A stretch of DNA of 38,301 bases from Terriglobales bacterium (GTDB taxonomy: Bacteria; Acidobacteriota; Terriglobia; Bryobacterales; Bryobacteraceae). The notes below the pieces were generated by a model that saw only the letters and a list, made by a program, of their open reading frames with translations, was not told the origin of the DNA and made no database searches. The stretch covers positions 1-38,301 of the forward strand of contig JAJFUV010000355.1 of assembly GCA_021372245.1 (NCBI GenBank). Reading direction: 5' to 3'. Numbering within the stretch: the stretch's first letter is position 1; every line of letters starts with the position of its first letter. The translations under genes and the position numbers were made by a program. Positions 26,088 to 35,726 of the stretch are shown here, piece after piece.

Positions 26088-27146
26088 GGCGTCGCGCTCG
26101 ACCGTTACGACCGCCGCCGGATCATGATCGCGGCCGACCTGGCGCGGGCGGCCGTGGCGCTGGCTTTCCTGGTATCCATGTCCCGCGAGACGGTCTGGAC
26201 GGTGTATCCCCTAAGCGCCCTGCTGATGCTGGCCGCGCCGTTCTTCACCACCGGGCGCGTGTCGATTCTGCCATCCATCACCACCGGGCGCGAACTGCAC
26301 GTCGCCAACTCGCTGACGCAAACCACGCAGTGGGCGACCCAGATCGCCGGAACGATGCTCGCCGGATACGGCGTGGCCTGGCTCGGATACGGCGCCGCCT
26401 TCGTCGTCAACGCGCTGGGATTCCTGTTCTCGGCGGTCACGAGCTGGGCGCTGCGCCTGCCGCCGGGCGGCTTCCGTACACGGCAGGATACGGCCACGGG
26501 GCTGCGTCCCTGGCGCGAATACCATGAAGGGCTGCGCTACATTGCCCGGAGTCCGCTTGTCCGAGGGATCGGTTTGCTCACGGGGGGTTGGGCGGCGGGC
26601 GGTGGCGCCGCGCAATTGCTGTTCGTGCTCTTCGGCGAGCAGGTCTTCCGGCGGGGTTCGCAGGGCATCGGCGCGATGGCCAGCTTCGCCGGCATCGGAC
26701 TGCTCCTCGGCGGCATGGCCGGGCACGCCATCGGCTCGCGCGTGAACTTTGCGGGATACAAGCAGTCCGTCGCCCTGGCCTATGTTTCCCACGGTTTGCT
26801 GTTCATCGTGTTCAGCATCGCGCAGGGCTATGTGGCGGCGCTGGTCCTGCTGGCCGCCTCGCGCATCGGCATGGCGGTCACGACGGTGCTCAACACCGAG
26901 CAGTTATTGCGGCACACATCCGACACCCATCGGGGACGCGTCTTCGGGACCATGGAATCACTGCGCTGGTCGACCATGATCGTCTCGATGGCCGCGGCGA
27001 GCGTAGCGGCCGATCTAGTCTCACCGCGAGTGATCGGAATCGTAGCCGGTGCCTTCGGAGCCTTCGCCGGAGTGGCCTGGGCGCTTGCCAACTGGCGCGG
27101 CTGGCTGCCGGAACCTGTCGAGCAGCGTCAAGCGGTTGCCGAGTAA
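26088..27146 (+). pseudogene. MFS transporter, 5'-truncated (MFS_3/EntS-like)
   Basis: The 352 codons from here encode ten or so membrane helices of an MFS_3-type exporter: VALDRYDRRRIMIAADL is the conserved loop between helices 2 and 3, and GLLLGGMAGHAIGSR and GRVFGTMESLRWSTM lie later. Helices 1-2, about 60 residues, are missing. The frame remains open back to 25932, but that part is the reverse complement of kdsA coding sequence and has no membrane character. Translation might begin at the ATG at 26126, but the product would lack the N-terminal bundle helices and is unlikely to transport. Confidence 0.72.
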
Positions 27147-27186
27147 TCACAAACGTGCCAGATCAGGCTAAGGAGAGGGCCCGACA

Positions 27187-27230
27187 ATGTCGGCCAAGCG
27201 GTTCGCGCCGGCGTTCGCGGCCTACGCACG
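27187..27230 (+). other. Possible 5' stump of an interrupted gene
   Basis: AAGGAGAGG followed after nine bases by ATG starts a frame with strong GC at third positions (MSAKRFAPAFAAYAR), which changes character at about 27230, exactly where the lower-GC minus-strand gene ends. It may be the first codons of a gene cut by an insertion. The evidence is thin. Confidence 0.25.
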
Positions 27231-28886
27231 TTATCGAGGAACATCTGCGGTGGAGCCCGTCATAGCGCATGGGGACAGACTGTACCGGACAGTGGACAGT
27301 TCCACCCAGATAGTGGCCGTTGTAAACTCCCCGATTTCAACTTGCGTGGCCCGGCGTTCCACTTGTGCCCACTCGAACGGACCGAAGACAGAATCCCGCA
27401 CCACCTCATCAAGTGCGACAACGTCGTACTTCCCTGGCGGAATGCCAGCGAGCCAAAACTCGCCTGCCGGATTTGCGGTCACCGATTTCAGCACATAACG
27501 CGAGTCCCGCCCACGCGCGATCAGCTTAACATCCGCTTCGCTGTTAGCGTTGTTTCCGCCTCTGATAACCGTGCCTCTTATCTCACCTTTTGCCCGGGCA
27601 ATAGTCAGCTCAAGCATTTCCTTTGGAGGGTCATCAAGAACTATGTCGCTATCGCGGACGTCTCGCTGACCGAGTAGCGCCGACTTGAGATAAACAGGGT
27701 CCTCGGTAAATAAATGGAGCCTATAATGACCTGATCGCAATTGAGGCAGGCTGATGATGCCCTCCTTGATAACAGGCCAACCGGAGCCATCGAGTGCCTC
27801 CCTTTCGCGCTGCAGACGGAGACGAAGAGAAGCCGAAGTTGTCGGATGATATCCGTCGGGCAGGTGTACGTTGGCGCGTAACGCGAAAGGACGCTGCATC
27901 CGCAGGAGAATGCCCTCGGTTCCAGCGGTGGCAATTGTGAATTTCAGGCGTGCAGCCAAATCCGTATCGTAAATGCCAGAAGCAAATTCGACTTCGTAAG
28001 CTCCAGGGACCAACTGGCCGAGAACGAACGACTTTGAAACGGGGTCATATTCTCGTGTCCAGTGGTGCACAAGGCCACCGTACTCGTTTTCGAGTGTTGA
28101 CACAGGTTTGAAATCGCTCTTGAAACCCCGCGGCACAATCAGCTTGCCGCGCGCCCGAAACGTCCGACGTGGAAGCACACGGTACTCCACTCTATGCTGC
28201 GCGCCGGCACCCAGACACAACGCTGTTGCCTCACGGAGATAGGCCGCACCAGGGTAGTAGACCGGCACGTAGCCTTTCTCTACGACTGCCCGTTCGGGTT
28301 TGCTCAGAGCATCGAGAAATGCTTCAAGGTAGTACTTACCTGGCGTCAATGCACCAATTCGGAACTCGCCTTTACTGTTGGTCGAAACCGAGGATGGACC
28401 ACCCCGGTATTGATTGCGCGTCAATTGGCGACTCCCGAAGCTGCACGACTCACGAATCGCGGCGACATTAACGCCGGAGAGCGGTCGACCTCTTTCGTCG
28501 ACGAGACGACCACTGACGACTGCTTCCGGCCAGAGCATCATGCGAACCGATCGAGTTTCTCCACAGCGCAAATCGAATTCGACCGTTCCTTGTCCATCCA
28601 GAATCAGGAAGTCACTTAGGTACCCTGCTGCGTCACCGCTCAGATAATACCGCCCGACCGGCCGATCAGTGAATGCAAACCGACCATCCCGATTCGTAGT
28701 CGTCGAAAAGCACCGGCCTACGACATAGTTGGCTCGGCTTTCACAAAGGGAAATTTTGGCACTAGCGATCGCCCGTTTGGTAGCCACATCGAGTGCGATG
28801 CCGCTTAGGTTAGCGAACTGTTTGCCGGTTGCACAAAAAGAAGAAATCAGCAGCAGAAAAAGCGAGAATTCTGCTTCCTTGGCCAT
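27231..28886 (-). CDS. Secreted carboxypeptidase-regulatory-like-domain protein
   Basis: A 551-residue protein with signal-like N-terminus FSLFLLLISSFCATG. At least three carboxypeptidase D-regulatory-like modules are seen: LSGIALDVATKRAIASAKIS, VSGRLVDERGRPLSGVNVA and IRGTVIRGGNNANSEADVKL, each ending in a (D/K)G-(R/E)F...PGKYY-type strand. These beta-sandwiches are common in large secreted proteins of Acidobacteriota and serve as structural or binding modules. No catalytic domain is present. A TTG at 28904 would add six residues. Base composition is lower in GC than the flanks, like the IetAS-like unit. Confidence 0.75.
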   Translation of the reverse strand: MAKEAEFSLFLLLISSFCATGKQFANLSGIALDVATKRAIASAKISLCESRANYVVGRCFSTTTNRDGRFAFTDRPVGRYYLSGDAAGYLSDFLILDGQGTVEFDLRCGETRSVRMMLWPEAVVSGRLVDERGRPLSGVNVAAIRESCSFGSRQLTRNQYRGGPSSVSTNSKGEFRIGALTPGKYYLEAFLDALSKPERAVVEKGYVPVYYPGAAYLREATALCLGAGAQHRVEYRVLPRRTFRARGKLIVPRGFKSDFKPVSTLENEYGGLVHHWTREYDPVSKSFVLGQLVPGAYEVEFASGIYDTDLAARLKFTIATAGTEGILLRMQRPFALRANVHLPDGYHPTTSASLRLRLQREREALDGSGWPVIKEGIISLPQLRSGHYRLHLFTEDPVYLKSALLGQRDVRDSDIVLDDPPKEMLELTIARAKGEIRGTVIRGGNNANSEADVKLIARGRDSRYVLKSVTANPAGEFWLAGIPPGKYDVVALDEVVRDSVFGPFEWAQVERRATQVEIGEFTTATIWVELSTVRYSLSPCAMTGSTADVPR

Positions 28887-29230
28887 GAAGGAAAATTCTA
28901 TCAATTATCCATGGCTGTGATTCTATCGTCGTGCTCGGGTCGGTAAGTGGCGTTACCGGAAAGTGGCCAGTACTGTGTGGCCGCTAATTCGGGAGTCGGC
29001 CCTAAACGGCGTTTGAGGAAGTTGGACCGGATTACTCCCGGTAAGCTGGCAAGCATCAACGTTGACTAATCGCTTGCGGCTCGAGCGTGCTTGAGTCGCT
29101 TCTTGGGCATTCAGCCACTTTGGTGCGAACGGACATCAGCGGTCCTGCCGCCTGCAACCGAACAGTCTGGCGGTCACGTTCCGATAGCGCGTGATTTCAA
29201 ATCTCGGTGCTTCGTCGATTGTGTAAACAA
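28887..29230. other. Non-coding stretch, no gene recognised
   Basis: No supported gene on either strand. A short inverted repeat, GGCCA at 28965-28969 and TGGCC at 28978-28982, is present without a T-run. The adjoining text has some feel of a decayed insertion-sequence end, but I could not match it to a family and do not claim one. Confidence 0.4.
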
Positions 29231-29803
29231 CTACAGCTTCAGGTGCGGTCTCAGCGAGTTCTCTATTGCTGCAATGGCTCCCTGCAGCTTCTTCGTGTAT
29301 TCGTCGTCCTCTGTGCCAAATACGATGTTGTCGATGGCGTTGAATAGTTCGGGATCGTCTGGCATGCGATGACTCAAGTATCGTTGGAGTGCCGCTACCA
29401 ACTCGCCCATGCACTGCTTAATAGCTAGGCCCAGGCGTTGCATCTCAGGTCCCCACAGCGCCTCGGCTTCGAGCAACTCGGCATCAAATTCGATTCGCGC
29501 CTGCGCAACAGGCTTCCACCGCGCCTGGTACACCAGTTCCTGTACCCGCTTCTCGCGCTCTGTAACAGACGCATCCTTCAAGCCAGTATCCTCAAGGGCC
29601 TTATCCATCTCGCCCGCAGGTATGAATGGCACTCGTACGAAGTTGATCGCCTCGCGGAGCTTGTACGTCACACGGAGCAGACGTCTAGCAAGGTCGTACT
29701 CTGCGTTGCCGTGCAGTTGCCGCTTCCATGTCTTAAGACCGGCGACAGCAACGCCGGCCGCCACAACAGCGGCAACCCCTGTGAAAATGTCCCTTATGGC
29801 CAT
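29231..29803 (-). CDS. Membrane-anchored protein of unknown function
   Basis: A 190-residue protein. One hydrophobic segment lies near the N-terminus (IFTGVAAVVAAGVAVAGL), followed by a basic stop-transfer and a helical, charged cytoplasmic part (EYDLARRLLRVTYKLREAIN). This resembles DUF-type single-pass membrane proteins seen in many accessory regions, but I cannot name the family. The ATG at 29803 has AGGAG five bases before it; a GTG at 29833 is also in frame. It lies within a lower-GC stretch. Confidence 0.68.
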   Translation of the reverse strand: MAIRDIFTGVAAVVAAGVAVAGLKTWKRQLHGNAEYDLARRLLRVTYKLREAINFVRVPFIPAGEMDKALEDTGLKDASVTEREKRVQELVYQARWKPVAQARIEFDAELLEAEALWGPEMQRLGLAIKQCMGELVAALQRYLSHRMPDDPELFNAIDNIVFGTEDDEYTKKLQGAIAAIENSLRPHLKL

Positions 29804-29999
29804 CACGACTCCTACGAAATCAGTTACGCTCACGTGGACAGTCTAGCGCTGGACGACTATCCGGTTGAAATCTCGCGTCTTCGGCTAGCAAAGCGCGCGA
29901 TGTTTTCACTGAGTTGGTCGCGTTCGCCGAGCGGGCTACCGTGACGGCACGTCCGGAATCGCGACGGCTTCCGGTATCGCCGTTGAGTCAGCTCGCACG

Positions 30000-30584
30000 C
30001 TATGCAACGCCGGCCAGCGGGCTGCTCCTTGCCCTTACCCCTCGCCCGAGCGACGCCGCCATGGCGGCCTGCCAGAGCACCATGAGCAGTCCGAGTCCGT
30101 CGCCAGCGGTTAATGGCGAGTGGACACCGGCCATCGTCGCACCCAGATGCGCGCCCCCGAGTGCGCCAATTACCGTGCCTAGAACCACGGTCATGCATGC
30201 GGCCTTCACCCAACGCGGCCGTCCGGTCAAGAACACGCCCGCCAGGACGAATGAGCCCAGGAATCCCCCAAGCGCGAACGCTCCGATCATGAATCCCCAC
30301 GAAGGGCGGATACCCAACGTGGCGATTCGCCAGGTGAGCGGATAGACGGCGGAACTCGCGATCAGCACGGCGGCGGTCCGCAGCCAGCTATCCGCGGCCC
30401 AGCGGGAGAGGGGGAGGAGAACCACCAACGCGAACACCATTCCAGGCCAGATAATGTGATCCAGCGTCCGTTGGTCGCGCACGATGATGCGCGATTGCGA
30501 GATCACACATGACAACACTCCCGAAACGAGACCAAGGAGTCCCCACCGCACGGCCATGCTCGGGCACTTGAGGAAGCACTTCAT
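30000..30584 (-). CDS. Six-helix membrane protein of unknown function
   Basis: A 194-residue protein with about six hydrophobic segments (for example LLGLVSGVLSCVI, GMVFALVVLLPL, AFALGGFLGSFVLAGVF). No signature of a named transporter is seen. The ATG at 30584 has GGAG seven bases upstream, so longer frames to 30782, which would overlap the phosphoketolase gene, are rejected. It is divergent from the phosphoketolase operon. Confidence 0.65.
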   Translation of the reverse strand: MKCFLKCPSMAVRWGLLGLVSGVLSCVISQSRIIVRDQRTLDHIIWPGMVFALVVLLPLSRWAADSWLRTAAVLIASSAVYPLTWRIATLGIRPSWGFMIGAFALGGFLGSFVLAGVFLTGRPRWVKAACMTVVLGTVIGALGGAHLGATMAGVHSPLTAGDGLGLLMVLWQAAMAASLGRGVRARSSPLAGVA

Positions 30585-30708
30585 CCCGATTCTCCAGTCT
30601 GGGATGTCCGCCGCACTCAATTCTACAGCAACGCGTCCGCAGGGAACATAGTCTAAAGTCGTGTCGCGGCGGATTGCGGTAGCATTTTGTCTGTAAGGAG
30701 GTCTCGTG

Positions 30709-33150
30709 ATGACGGCTATTCCGGCGGCAGACCAACTTTCCACCGACTCGCTGAGCGCATACGGGAAAGCGAGATCGATCATCCAGGGGGCGCCGTTGAG
30801 CGCCGAAGAACTGACAAAGATCGACGCCTACTGGCGGGCGGCGAAATACCTGGCCCTGGGCATGATCTATCTGCAGGCCAACCCCTTGCTCCGGGAGCCC
30901 CTGAAGGCTGAACAGATCAAGAACCGGCTGCTCGGGCACTGGGGGTCCAGCCCCGGCCTCGCGTTCATCTACATCCATCTGAACCGGCTGATCAGGAAAT
31001 ACGACCTCAATATGATTTACCTGGCCGGCCCCGGCCATGGGGCGCCCGGCGTGCTGGGTCCCGTTTACCTCGAAGGAACCTACTCCGAGGTTTACCCGGA
31101 GAACAGCCAGGACGAAGAGGGCCTGCGGCGGTTCTTCAAGCAGTTTTCTTTCCCCGGCGGCATCGGCAGCCACTGCACGCCGGAGACTCCGGGCTCCATC
31201 CACGAAGGCGGCGAACTGGGCTATGTCCTCTCGCATGCCTGCGGCGCCGCGTTCGACAATCCGGATCTGATTGTCTCCGCCGTGGTCGGCGACGGCGAAG
31301 CGGAGACGGGTCCGCTGGCGACCTCCTGGCACATCTCCAAGTTTCTCAATCCAATCCGGGACGGGGCGGTCCTGCCGATCCTTCACCTGAACGGTTACAA
31401 GATCAACAACCCCACGCTGCTGGCGCGGATCACGCACCAGGAACTGGAAGACCTGCTGCGCGGATACGGCTGGACTCCTTACTTCGTGGAAGGCGCCGAC
31501 CCGGAGAGCATGCACCAGGCTATGGCCGCCACCGTGGAGCATTGCGTCCTGGAAATCCGGAAGCACCAGCAGGAATGCCGGACGAGCGGCGTTGCCAAGC
31601 GCCCCCGCTGGCCCATGATCGTGCTGCGTTCGCCGAAAGGCTGGAGTGCGCCGGTGGAAGTGGACGGCCACCGGATCGAAGGTTTCTGGCGCTCCCACCA
31701 GGTTCCGTTGCCGGACGTCAAGGCCAATCCCGCGCATCTGAAGCTGCTCGAAAACTGGATGCGCTCGTTCAAGCCGGAAGAACTGTTCGACAAGGACGGC
31801 AAGCTGGTTCCGGAACTCAGGGACCTTCCTCCGGCGGGGACTCGCCGCATGAGCGCGAATCCGAACGCCAACGGCGGGATCGTCAAGAAATCCCTGCGGC
31901 TGCCCGACTTTCGGAACTACGCCGTGAACATCGAGCGGCCCGCGACAACCTCGGTCGAAAACGTGCCGCCGCTGGGGAATTTCCTGCGGGACGTGATGAA
32001 GCTGAACATGGACAACTTCCGCGTCTTCAGCCCGGACGAGAATTCTTCGAACAAGCTGCAGGCCGTCTACCAGGCAGCGAAGAAATTCTGGATCGCCGGC
32101 TACTTCCCCGAGGATCAGGACGGCACCGAACTGGCGCCGGACGGGCGCGTCATGGAAATGCTCAGCGAGCACACCATGGCGGGGATGCTCGAAGGCTATC
32201 TGCTCACGGGACGCAACGGCTTTCTCTCCTCTTACGAGGCGTTCGTTCATGTGGTCGACTCCATGTTCAACCAGCACGCCAAGTGGCTGTCCATCTGTAA
32301 CCGTTTGTCCTGGCGCAGGAAGATCGCGTCGCTGAATCTGCTGATCACCTCCACGGTCTGGCGGCAGGACCACAACGGTTTCACGCACCAGGACCCCGGC
32401 TTCCTGGACGTGGTTCTCAACAAGAGCGCCGCCGTCACGCGCATCTACCTGCCGCCGGACGCCAACTGCCTGCTCTCGGTGGCCAACCACTGCCTGGAAA
32501 GCGAGAACTACGTCAACGTGATCGTCTCGGACAAGCAGTTGCACCTGCAGTACCTGGACATTGAAGCGGCCATCACGCACTGCACCAAAGGCATCGGCAT
32601 CTGGGATTGGGCGAGCAGCGACCAGGGCGTGGAGCCGGATGTCGTCATGGCATCGGCGGGGGACATCCCGACGCAGGAGGCGCTGGCCGCCACCGCGCTG
32701 CTGCGGGAGAAGTTCCCGGATCTGAAGATCCGTTTTGTGAACGTCGTCGACCTGTTCAAGCTGCAGCCGACTTCGGAACACCCGCACGGGTTAACGGACC
32801 GGGACTTCGATTCCCTGTTCACGGTCGACAAGCCGATCATTTTCAGCTTCCACGGCTATCCCTGGCTGATTCACCGTCTGGCCTACCGCCGCAAGAATCA
32901 CCCGAACCTGCACGTGCGCGGATACAAGGAGAAAGGCAACATCAACACGCCGATGGAACTGGCGATCAACAACGAGATCGACCGGTTCAGCCTGGCGATC
33001 GATGTCATCGACCGCGTGCCGGCCTTGCAGCGCACGGGCGCGCACGTCAAGGAGGAGTTGCGCAACCGGCAGATCGCGTGCAGGAATTACGCGCACGAGC
33101 ACGGCGTCGACAGCGCGGACGTCACGGCATGGCAGTGGCCGGCACTGTAG
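30709..33150 (+). CDS. xfp: Xylulose-5-phosphate/fructose-6-phosphate phosphoketolase
   Basis: An 813-residue TPP enzyme that splits xylulose 5-phosphate or fructose 6-phosphate with inorganic phosphate to acetyl phosphate and an aldose phosphate. Family signatures are complete: GPGHGAPGVLGPVYLEGTYSE near residue 105, GGIGSHCTPETPGSIHEGGE near 147 and VVGDGEAETGPLATSWH near 190; the C-terminal third carries RQDHNGFTHQDPGF. The start ATG at 30709 has AAGGAGG seven bases ahead; a GTG codon just before it is in frame. It opens an operon with glycogen phosphorylase and acetate kinase, which use its substrate supply and product. Confidence 0.96.
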   Translation: MTAIPAADQLSTDSLSAYGKARSIIQGAPLSAEELTKIDAYWRAAKYLALGMIYLQANPLLREPLKAEQIKNRLLGHWGSSPGLAFIYIHLNRLIRKYDLNMIYLAGPGHGAPGVLGPVYLEGTYSEVYPENSQDEEGLRRFFKQFSFPGGIGSHCTPETPGSIHEGGELGYVLSHACGAAFDNPDLIVSAVVGDGEAETGPLATSWHISKFLNPIRDGAVLPILHLNGYKINNPTLLARITHQELEDLLRGYGWTPYFVEGADPESMHQAMAATVEHCVLEIRKHQQECRTSGVAKRPRWPMIVLRSPKGWSAPVEVDGHRIEGFWRSHQVPLPDVKANPAHLKLLENWMRSFKPEELFDKDGKLVPELRDLPPAGTRRMSANPNANGGIVKKSLRLPDFRNYAVNIERPATTSVENVPPLGNFLRDVMKLNMDNFRVFSPDENSSNKLQAVYQAAKKFWIAGYFPEDQDGTELAPDGRVMEMLSEHTMAGMLEGYLLTGRNGFLSSYEAFVHVVDSMFNQHAKWLSICNRLSWRRKIASLNLLITSTVWRQDHNGFTHQDPGFLDVVLNKSAAVTRIYLPPDANCLLSVANHCLESENYVNVIVSDKQLHLQYLDIEAAITHCTKGIGIWDWASSDQGVEPDVVMASAGDIPTQEALAATALLREKFPDLKIRFVNVVDLFKLQPTSEHPHGLTDRDFDSLFTVDKPIIFSFHGYPWLIHRLAYRRKNHPNLHVRGYKEKGNINTPMELAINNEIDRFSLAIDVIDRVPALQRTGAHVKEELRNRQIACRNYAHEHGVDSADVTAWQWPAL

Positions 33151-33187
33151 GGGCCGGATATATCCGGCCCAAGAAGAGGGAAGCAGC

Positions 33188-35710
33188 ATGAGTGATCAAA
33201 ACCAACCTCAGTCCGTCCCCGAAGTCCCCGATTCGAACGCGCTGACCGAGCTTGCGCTCGACCTGCACTGGTCCTGGAACCACTCGGCGGATGAGATCTG
33301 GAAGCGGCTGGACCCGGAGCTTTGGGGGCTTAGCGGAAACCCGTGGGTCATCCTGCAAAACACTTCACCGAGGAAGCTAGAGAGCATTTCGGACCCCATT
33401 TTCCACCGGCGCGTGAAGCAGTTGCTCGCTGAGACAAAAGATAAATGGGCCGCCGCGGGATGGTTTCAGCGCGCTCATCCGGATGCGCCGCTCCGGGCCG
33501 TCGCGTATTTCAGCATGGAGTACATGCTAAGCGAGGCTTTGCCGATCTACTCCGGTGGGCTCGGCAACGTCGCCGGCGACCAACTCAAAGCCGCTAGCGA
33601 CCTCGGCGTCCCCGTCGTCGCCGTTGGGTTGCTGTACCAGCAGGGCTATTTCCGCCAGGAGATTGATGCGCGCGGCGAGCAACAGGCGCTCTATCCCACC
33701 AACGAGCCCGGCCAGTTGCCGATCACGCCGGTGCGGACCCCGGAGGGCGAGTGGCTGAGGATACCACTCATGCTGCCGGGCAACAAGATCTGGATCCGCA
33801 CTTGGCAGGTTCAGGTGGGGAGAGCCAGGCTCTACCTCCTGGACACGAACGATCCCGCCAATCTACCCCAGTATCGGGGCATCACGAACGAGCTGTACGG
33901 CGGCGGACCGGAACTGCGCCTCAGGCAGGAGTTGCTTCTCGGAATAATGGGGTGGCGCCTGCTGCGTGTGCTCGGCATCCAACCGGAGGTGTGTCACCTC
34001 AACGAGGGGCACGCCGCGTTCGCCGTGCTCGAACGGGCTCGCGACTACATGAATGAAACCGGGCGGCCCTTTCAAGAAGCACTCGCGGTCACGAGGGCCG
34101 GAAATATCTTCACCACGCACACGGCCGTCGATGCGGGCTTTGACCGGTTCGCCCCGGCACTGTCCCGGCTGTACATGTCGCAGTATGCACAGGACGCTCT
34201 CCGGATCTCCATTCGCGACTTGCTCGCGCTGGGACGCAAGAACCCGGAAGACGATTCCGAGCCTTTCAACATGGCGTATCTCGCAATCCGCGGCAGCGGG
34301 TCGGTGAACGGTGTGAGCCGCCTGCACGGGAAGGTCAGCCGCCGGCTGTTTCAGCCGCTGTTCCGGAAGTTCCCGGAAAGCGAGGTGCCGGTCGGTCACG
34401 TAACAAACGGCATCCACGTGCCGACCTGGGATTCGACAGGGGCCGATCGCCTGTGGATGGACCATTGCGGCAAAGGGATGTGGCGAGGCGACCTGGGAGA
34501 TGTCGAAAAGAATTTCCGCACCGTCGATGACGGACGTCTCTGGGATATGCGCACGGCGGGACGGAGAGCCCTGGTGGAAAACACGCGTGAGCGATTCGCG
34601 CGCCAGGAAGCCAGCCACGGTGCGTCGCCACTCAAACTCCAGGAGGCGCAAAGTATCCTCGATTACGATACCCTGACGCTGGGATTCGCGCGTAGGTTCG
34701 CTACCTACAAGCGCCCCTGCCTACTTCTGCACGACCCTGAACGCCTGGCGCGCATTCTCACCAATCCAAACCGGCCCGTCCAACTGGTGCTGGCGGGGAA
34801 AGCTCATCCGAAAGATGAGCCCGGCCATGCGTTGATCCGCGAATGGACGAGCTTTGTCCGCCGGCCGGATGTGCGCCCGCACGTGGTGTTTCTGAGCGAC
34901 TACGACATGCTGCTGGCGGAGCGCCTGGTGGAAGGCGTGGATGTCTGGATCAACACGCCGAAGCGCCCGTGGGAGGCCAGCGGCACCAGCGGGATGAAAG
35001 TGCTCGTAAACGGCGGGCTGAATCTCTCCGTGCTGGACGGATGGTGGGCCGAGGCGTACTCGCCCGATGTGGGATGGGCCATCGGCGATGGAGAGGAGCA
35101 CGGTGACGATCCTGCCTGGGATCGCGCCGATGCCGAAGCCCTGTACTCAGTACTGGAAAACCAAGTGATCCCCGAGTTCTACGACCGGGACGAAATGGGG
35201 ATTCCGAGGGCCTGGGTCTCGCGCATACGCGAAAGCATGGCGCGGCTGACGCCTGCTTTTTCGGCCAACCGCACGGTTCGTGAATACACGGAAGAGCACT
35301 ATCTTCCGGCCACGGCGGCGTACGCCGCGCGCGCCGAGGACAACGGGAGGATCGGCGCGAGTGTTCTCGCCTGGCAGAGGGAGATCGCCCGGCGCTGGAA
35401 GGAAATTCGCTTCGGAGAACTCAAAATCGACACACAAGACGGCGAGATGACGTTCGAGGTTGAGGTGTACCTCGGTGGCGTGGATCCGGGCGCGGTGCGC
35501 GTCGAATTGTATGCGGACGCACCCGGCGACGACACTCCCTTCCGGCAGGAGATGAAAAGGAAGGAGCCGCGTACGGCCGGTTGCGTGGCCTACGTCTACT
35601 CGACGCGAACGGCCGCTACCCGTCCGGCGAGCGATTTCACTCCACGCATCATCCCCTACCATCCGGCAGCCTTGCCCGTCGAAGCCGACCGGATGCTCTG
35701 GCAGAAATGA
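33188..35710 (+). CDS. glgP: Alpha-glucan (glycogen/maltodextrin) phosphorylase, GT35
   Basis: An 840-residue enzyme of the DUF3417-containing type (TIGR02094-like). The first 100 residues, with ALDLHWSWNHSADEIWKRLD, are the DUF3417 domain; AYFSMEYMLSEALPIYSGGLG follows, then HLNEGHAAF, TNGIHVPTW and the PLP site EASGTSGMKVLVNGG. It releases glucose 1-phosphate from alpha-1,4-glucans. The frame is open to 33002, but that overlaps phosphoketolase; ATG 33188 has GAGGG upstream. It is 37 nt after xfp and 16 nt before ackA, so stored glycogen would feed the phosphoketolase route. Confidence 0.95.
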   Translation: MSDQNQPQSVPEVPDSNALTELALDLHWSWNHSADEIWKRLDPELWGLSGNPWVILQNTSPRKLESISDPIFHRRVKQLLAETKDKWAAAGWFQRAHPDAPLRAVAYFSMEYMLSEALPIYSGGLGNVAGDQLKAASDLGVPVVAVGLLYQQGYFRQEIDARGEQQALYPTNEPGQLPITPVRTPEGEWLRIPLMLPGNKIWIRTWQVQVGRARLYLLDTNDPANLPQYRGITNELYGGGPELRLRQELLLGIMGWRLLRVLGIQPEVCHLNEGHAAFAVLERARDYMNETGRPFQEALAVTRAGNIFTTHTAVDAGFDRFAPALSRLYMSQYAQDALRISIRDLLALGRKNPEDDSEPFNMAYLAIRGSGSVNGVSRLHGKVSRRLFQPLFRKFPESEVPVGHVTNGIHVPTWDSTGADRLWMDHCGKGMWRGDLGDVEKNFRTVDDGRLWDMRTAGRRALVENTRERFARQEASHGASPLKLQEAQSILDYDTLTLGFARRFATYKRPCLLLHDPERLARILTNPNRPVQLVLAGKAHPKDEPGHALIREWTSFVRRPDVRPHVVFLSDYDMLLAERLVEGVDVWINTPKRPWEASGTSGMKVLVNGGLNLSVLDGWWAEAYSPDVGWAIGDGEEHGDDPAWDRADAEALYSVLENQVIPEFYDRDEMGIPRAWVSRIRESMARLTPAFSANRTVREYTEEHYLPATAAYAARAEDNGRIGASVLAWQREIARRWKEIRFGELKIDTQDGEMTFEVEVYLGGVDPGAVRVELYADAPGDDTPFRQEMKRKEPRTAGCVAYVYSTRTAATRPASDFTPRIIPYHPAALPVEADRMLWQK

Positions 35711-35726
35711 AGGCCGGTGAAGAACC

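Noticed and set aside
28940..29010. End of an insertion sequence
   Set aside because: A short GGCCA/TGGCC repeat and suggestive text are present, but there is no transposase, no matching second end and no target duplication that I can find.
30388..32787. 799-codon open frame on the minus strand
   Set aside because: It is antisense to phosphoketolase, whose motifs are complete. The frame has no recognisable domain and is an effect of high-GC codon usage.
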